Source: Natronorubrum bangense (GTDB taxonomy: Archaea > Halobacteriota > Halobacteria > Halobacteriales > Natrialbaceae). From it: a stretch of 64,000 nucleotides of DNA. The notes beneath the pieces were generated by a model. That model had not been told where the DNA came from. It ran no database searches and saw only the letters and a program-made list of their open reading frames with translations. The translations under genes and the position numbers were made by a program. Where the stretch lies: positions 124,001 through 188,000 of the forward strand of contig NZ_CP031306.1 in the NCBI RefSeq assembly GCF_004799645.1, given 5' to 3'. Below, piece after piece: positions 61,510-64,000 of this stretch (positions within the stretch are counted from its first letter, which is position 1; each line of letters opens with the position of its first letter).

Positions 61510-62547
61510 TCAGATCGAGTCGGCGATCTGTGTTCGAAGCTGTGCGATGTCTTCGGGGCCTTGACCAGCAATCTTCGGCGCAAGCACGTCCACGAAGACC
61601 GCTGTCAGCAGGTCGTCGTCGAACGCACCGTTCTCGCTGGCATCGGTTTCGGGGTTCTCGAAAACGGAGAGCCCCTTCGCGGCCGTGACCGCTGCCCGCG
61701 TCCCGACGACGATCTCGAGGGCATCCCGGAGTGTGCGTGTCGTGTCGACGACTGTCTCGATCGTATCGTCCGGAAGATCGACGTGGGATCGAACGATCTC
61801 ACGCTCAGTTTCGGCGTCGTAGTAGTTGACGTAGACGCCGACGAACCGGTCGAGCAGCGCATCCTGTTGCTTGTGGACACCCGCGTACTCGGCGTCGTTC
61901 GAGGTCAAGATTGCTCGGAACTCGGGGTGGACGTTGATGGATCGATCCTCACCGCGTTTTCCCGGCCGCTCCAAGACGCCCTCTTCGAAGACTGAAAGCA
62001 AGACGTTGTGTGCCGCCGGATCGCTGCGCGAGAACTCGTTGTAGACGAGCGTCGCACCCTCTCGAACAGCAACCGAGAGTGGGTTGTCGACCCAGCGTTC
62101 ACGAACGATCTCCGTCCGTTTGCTCACGCCACTGACGAACCGGTCGTCTTCTTTGTATCGCTCCCCGCCGGCGTGGTCACCGACGAGCGCGGCCGTGTCA
62201 ACGGCCTCGTCGCCGTTGAGCCAGACGACTGGGCGGCCACGCTCGGCAGCCGCCGACAGCGCAAGTGCGGTCTTTCCACAGCCCGTCGGCCCGATCAGAT
62301 GAACCGGCTGCTCCGCTTTGAGCCAGCCGTTGATCCGTTCGCGCAACGCGGTGACGGCATCCGTCTCGACGAACGGTTCGGGGGTGATAGCTGCTGGATC
62401 GGTGAGGGGACTGTCGCCGTTTTTCTTGCCCGCGTTCGACGCTTTTCGGGCGAGTTCCTTCTTGGCACGCCGTCCTTCTTTCTGTGAGCGGTCGCTCCTG
62501 ATCTTCCGGCCACGGACCTTTCGCTTGCGCGAAGCATCGTCGGCCAT
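61510..62547 (-). CDS. gvpN: gas vesicle AAA+ ATPase GvpN
   Basis: 345 residues. A basic N-terminal ~50 residues ('DASRKRKVRGRKIRSDR') precede an AAA+ domain with Walker A 'GPTGCGKTA', Walker B 'TLVYNEFSR' and a sensor 'ILTSNDAEY'. GvpN is required for full gas vesicle growth. It starts six bases after the gvpA stop, with no gvpC between. GvpO begins 72 bases later. The Walker B acid appears as Glu in 'YNEFS'. The start ATG 62547 is well supported by this spacing. Confidence 0.95.
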   Translation of the reverse strand: MADDASRKRKVRGRKIRSDRSQKEGRRAKKELARKASNAGKKNGDSPLTDPAAITPEPFVETDAVTALRERINGWLKAEQPVHLIGPTGCGKTALALSAAAERGRPVVWLNGDEAVDTAALVGDHAGGERYKEDDRFVSGVSKRTEIVRERWVDNPLSVAVREGATLVYNEFSRSDPAAHNVLLSVFEEGVLERPGKRGEDRSINVHPEFRAILTSNDAEYAGVHKQQDALLDRFVGVYVNYYDAETEREIVRSHVDLPDDTIETVVDTTRTLRDALEIVVGTRAAVTAAKGLSVFENPETDASENGAFDDDLLTAVFVDVLAPKIAGQGPEDIAQLRTQIADSI

Positions 62548-62553
62548 GACGAG

Positions 62554-62841
62554 TTATTCGGTGGCGGACTTTGGTGACGATTCTGGACGTTGTTCGACCT
62601 CGAGTTCCTCGAGTTCTTCGAGGTCGCCCTCTGCCGTCGCTTGCTCAATTTTTGCAATCTCCTCCGCGTAGTGCAGGAAGGTGTCGACGGAGGCGACGAC
62701 GACGCGGGCCTCGATGGTCAGCAACTCGATCCCGACGACCGAGACGCGAGCCCAGACGTCGATGACGACGCCTTTGTCGAGGATGCGATCCAGTACCTCC
62801 GCGAGACTCGAGGAGTCGGGTCTTCGTTGTGGTTGTGCCAT
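62554..62841 (-). CDS. gvpA: gas vesicle structural protein GvpA
   Basis: 95 residues from the ATG at 62841, preceded by a good Shine-Dalgarno GGTGAG (62843-62848). The core '[31 protein letters not shown]' (pattern: '[20 protein letters not shown]') and '[19 protein letters not shown]' is the rib-forming wall protein, near invariant across gas vesicle makers. A ~25-residue charged C-terminal tail ('[20 protein letters not shown]', pattern only) makes it longer than the ~70-80-residue classic GvpA. It is the main building block of the gas vesicle wall. Confidence 0.96.
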   Translation of the reverse strand: MAQPQRRPDSSSLAEVLDRILDKGVVIDVWARVSVVGIELLTIEARVVVASVDTFLHYAEEIAKIEQATAEGDLEELEELEVEQRPESSPKSATE

Positions 62842-63176
62842 ACTCACCGCGAAGTACATCCGGGATTCGTAACACGGCTTGCGCTGCGACTGCAAGCCGG
62901 TCTGTCATAATCGGCCGGTGCACCGAAGGCTGCGACTGCAAGCACCACGGTAACCCGTCGCGGTGGTGTACTTTCGGGCGAGTTCCTCGACCACCCGCGG
63001 GTGAGAGCCCTCGAGTCGCGAGTCGGCTGTGTCACCTCGGGTGGTCGATAATCAGTTCCCATGATCTCTGCCCGAACGAGTCCACTCGAAGCCGACGGCG
63101 AACCGAGCCCGCGTCTGCGGGCACGAGCAGCGTCAGCTCACGACCGAACGCAACACACTGGCCGGGTGAGCGCTCG
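62842..63176. promoter_or_regulatory. divergent gvpA/gvpF regulatory region with direct and inverted repeats
   Basis: A 15-base direct repeat GCTGCGACTGCAAGC occurs at 62883-62897 and 62929-62943, 46 bases apart. The first copy is also part of a perfect inverted repeat CGGCTTGC/GCAAGCCG (62875-62882 and 62892-62899), 34 bases from the gvpA start. A good Shine-Dalgarno GGGTGAG lies at 63164-63170 before gvpF. A TATA-like word is seen on the minus strand near 62912. The repeats are candidates for binding a gas-vesicle regulator. Confidence 0.6.
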
Positions 63177-63800
63177 ATGACGAACCGATACGTCTACGGC
63201 GTCATGGCCGACGACCCTGTCGAGTTCGAAACCGATGCTGTCGGTGGTGCAGATCACGTCTACACGGTCTCACACCGACGTCTCAGTGCCGTCGTCTCCA
63301 ACATCGACACCACAGCTCCCGAAGAGACCGACGAAGATGCCCAACGTCACGACGACGTTCTCCGGGAGGTCATGGATCGTGACGGCGGTCGGACGATCGT
63401 CCCAATGCAGTTCGGGATGGCCTTCGAGAGCGACCGAGCGCTGAAAAACGTCCTTCGTGGCGCCAGACCGGCGTTTCGGCGCGCGATCAACGATATCGAG
63501 GGGCGGATCGAACTCGGCCTCAAGCTCGTCCGCGAAGAAAACGCCGATGTCGATACGGATGCGATCGAGGAGGCCGTCGAAGACGAACTCGAGCCCATCG
63601 CTGCCCAGTCGGTTCCAAACGACCTGTTCAGTGATCGGCTCGTGTTCAACCGCTCCTATCTCGTCGAGCGCGACGACCGAGAGCGATTCGACGAGGCAGT
63701 CGCCCGATTCGAGGACGAGCACGACGACCTCATCGTTCGGTACACGGGGCCGTTTGCACCGTACAGCTTCGTCGACGTCAAAATCGGAGCCCAGCGCTAA
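63177..63800 (+). CDS. gvpF: gas vesicle protein GvpF
   Basis: 207 residues from the ATG at 63177, preceded by a Shine-Dalgarno GGGTGAG six bases away. 'YVYGVM' at the start, 'VSHRRLSAVVSNID' and 'GPFAPYSFVD' at the end are the GvpF/L family marks. GvpF is an accessory assembly protein that contacts GvpA in Halobacterium. It opens the rightward gvp operon; gvpD and gvpE, which precede gvpF in the Halobacterium cluster, are not seen between it and gvpA. gvpG follows after two bases. Confidence 0.92.
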   Translation: MTNRYVYGVMADDPVEFETDAVGGADHVYTVSHRRLSAVVSNIDTTAPEETDEDAQRHDDVLREVMDRDGGRTIVPMQFGMAFESDRALKNVLRGARPAFRRAINDIEGRIELGLKLVREENADVDTDAIEEAVEDELEPIAAQSVPNDLFSDRLVFNRSYLVERDDRERFDEAVARFEDEHDDLIVRYTGPFAPYSFVDVKIGAQR

Positions 63801-63802
63801 CC

Positions 63803-64000
63803 ATGTTCATCCTCGACGATCTCCTCTTTCGGCCGTTCGTCGGCATCGTGGACACACTCCACACGATGGCACTCAGCGAGATGTACGACATCGACGCGCT
63901 CGAGGACGAACTCAAGGAAAATCAGTTGCTGTACGAACTGGGCGAACGGTCCGAGACGGAGTACCAGCGCCGGAAAGACGAACTCGAGGCCGAACTCGAG
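63803..64000 (+). CDS. gvpG: gas vesicle protein GvpG (partial, cut by window end)
   Basis: ATG at 63803 starts 'MFILDDLLFRPFVGIVDTLH', the GvpG N-terminal signature, and 66 codons are visible before the window ends. The later part is charged coiled-coil ('YELGERSETEYQRRKDELE'). GvpG is a small accessory protein of the gvpFGHIJKLM set. The order F-G is as in Halobacterium, so H-M probably lie beyond the right edge. Confidence 0.9.
   Translation, partial: MFILDDLLFRPFVGIVDTLHTMALSEMYDIDALEDELKENQLLYELGERSETEYQRRKDELEAELE

Overview
The window is chromosomal DNA of a haloarchaeon (class Halobacteria). The evidence is high GC, very acidic proteins, frequent CTCGAG words in genes, TATA-type promoters close to start codons, and archaeal hallmark genes: transcription factor S, CetZ and FtsZ1, a geranylgeranyl reductase, a GvpA/N/O//F/G gas vesicle locus, D-aminoacyl-tRNA deacylase DtdA, and bacterio-opsin-activator type PAS/HTH regulators. 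The genus cannot be fixed from the sequence alone. No rRNA, tRNA, insertion sequence or CRISPR array was recognised.

Layout. 1-4.95 kb: a C-terminal fragment, a class I glutamine amidotransferase, a gamma-glutamylcysteine ligase-like enzyme, a MATE exporter and a DUF7344 regulator. 5.0-10.4 kb (minus strand): transcription factor S, a small coiled-coil protein, then Smc and ScpA, which overlap. 10.7-25.1 kb: housekeeping genes (phosphohexomutase, DHH phosphoesterase, CetZ, coiled-coil protein, SppA-like protease, DUF373 membrane protein, Dph6-like ligase, sugar nucleotidyltransferase, small regulators, a Rieske protein). 25.1-30.2 kb: the pabB-pabA-pabC operon, a helix-hairpin-helix protein and aroE. 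30.3-38.2 kb: stress protein, Na/Ca exchanger, two regulators, dtdA and ftsZ1.

38.5-44.1 kb holds the most unusual segment: a tightly packed minus-strand operon coding, in transcription order, for an R2lox-like diiron oxidase, an MDR-type reductase, an acyl carrier protein, a FabF-type ketosynthase, AcpS, FabD and FabG. This is a dedicated ACP-dependent fatty-acyl or polyketide assembly set, which is not expected in an archaeon that builds its membranes from isoprenoids. It lies next to a 2Fe-2S ferredoxin and a digeranylgeranylglycerophospholipid reductase (archaeal lipid saturation). No dehydratase gene is visible in the operon.

46.5-57.5 kb: a DUF4397 lipoprotein, M20 amidohydrolase, S10-like protein, Nudix hydrolase, DUF5787/DUF5797 proteins, an MFS transporter, an AbrB-PhoU regulator under a palindromic promoter, a frameshifted ATP-NAD-kinase-family gene, a 41-residue membrane protein and a CinA-type protein. 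57.6-59.6 kb: queD-queE-queC (archaeosine precursor pathway). 59.6-64 kb: an iron-ADH-family protein with altered metal ligands, then the divergent gas vesicle locus gvpA-N-O (leftward) and gvpF-G (rightward, cut by the window end). gvpC is missing from between gvpA and gvpN.
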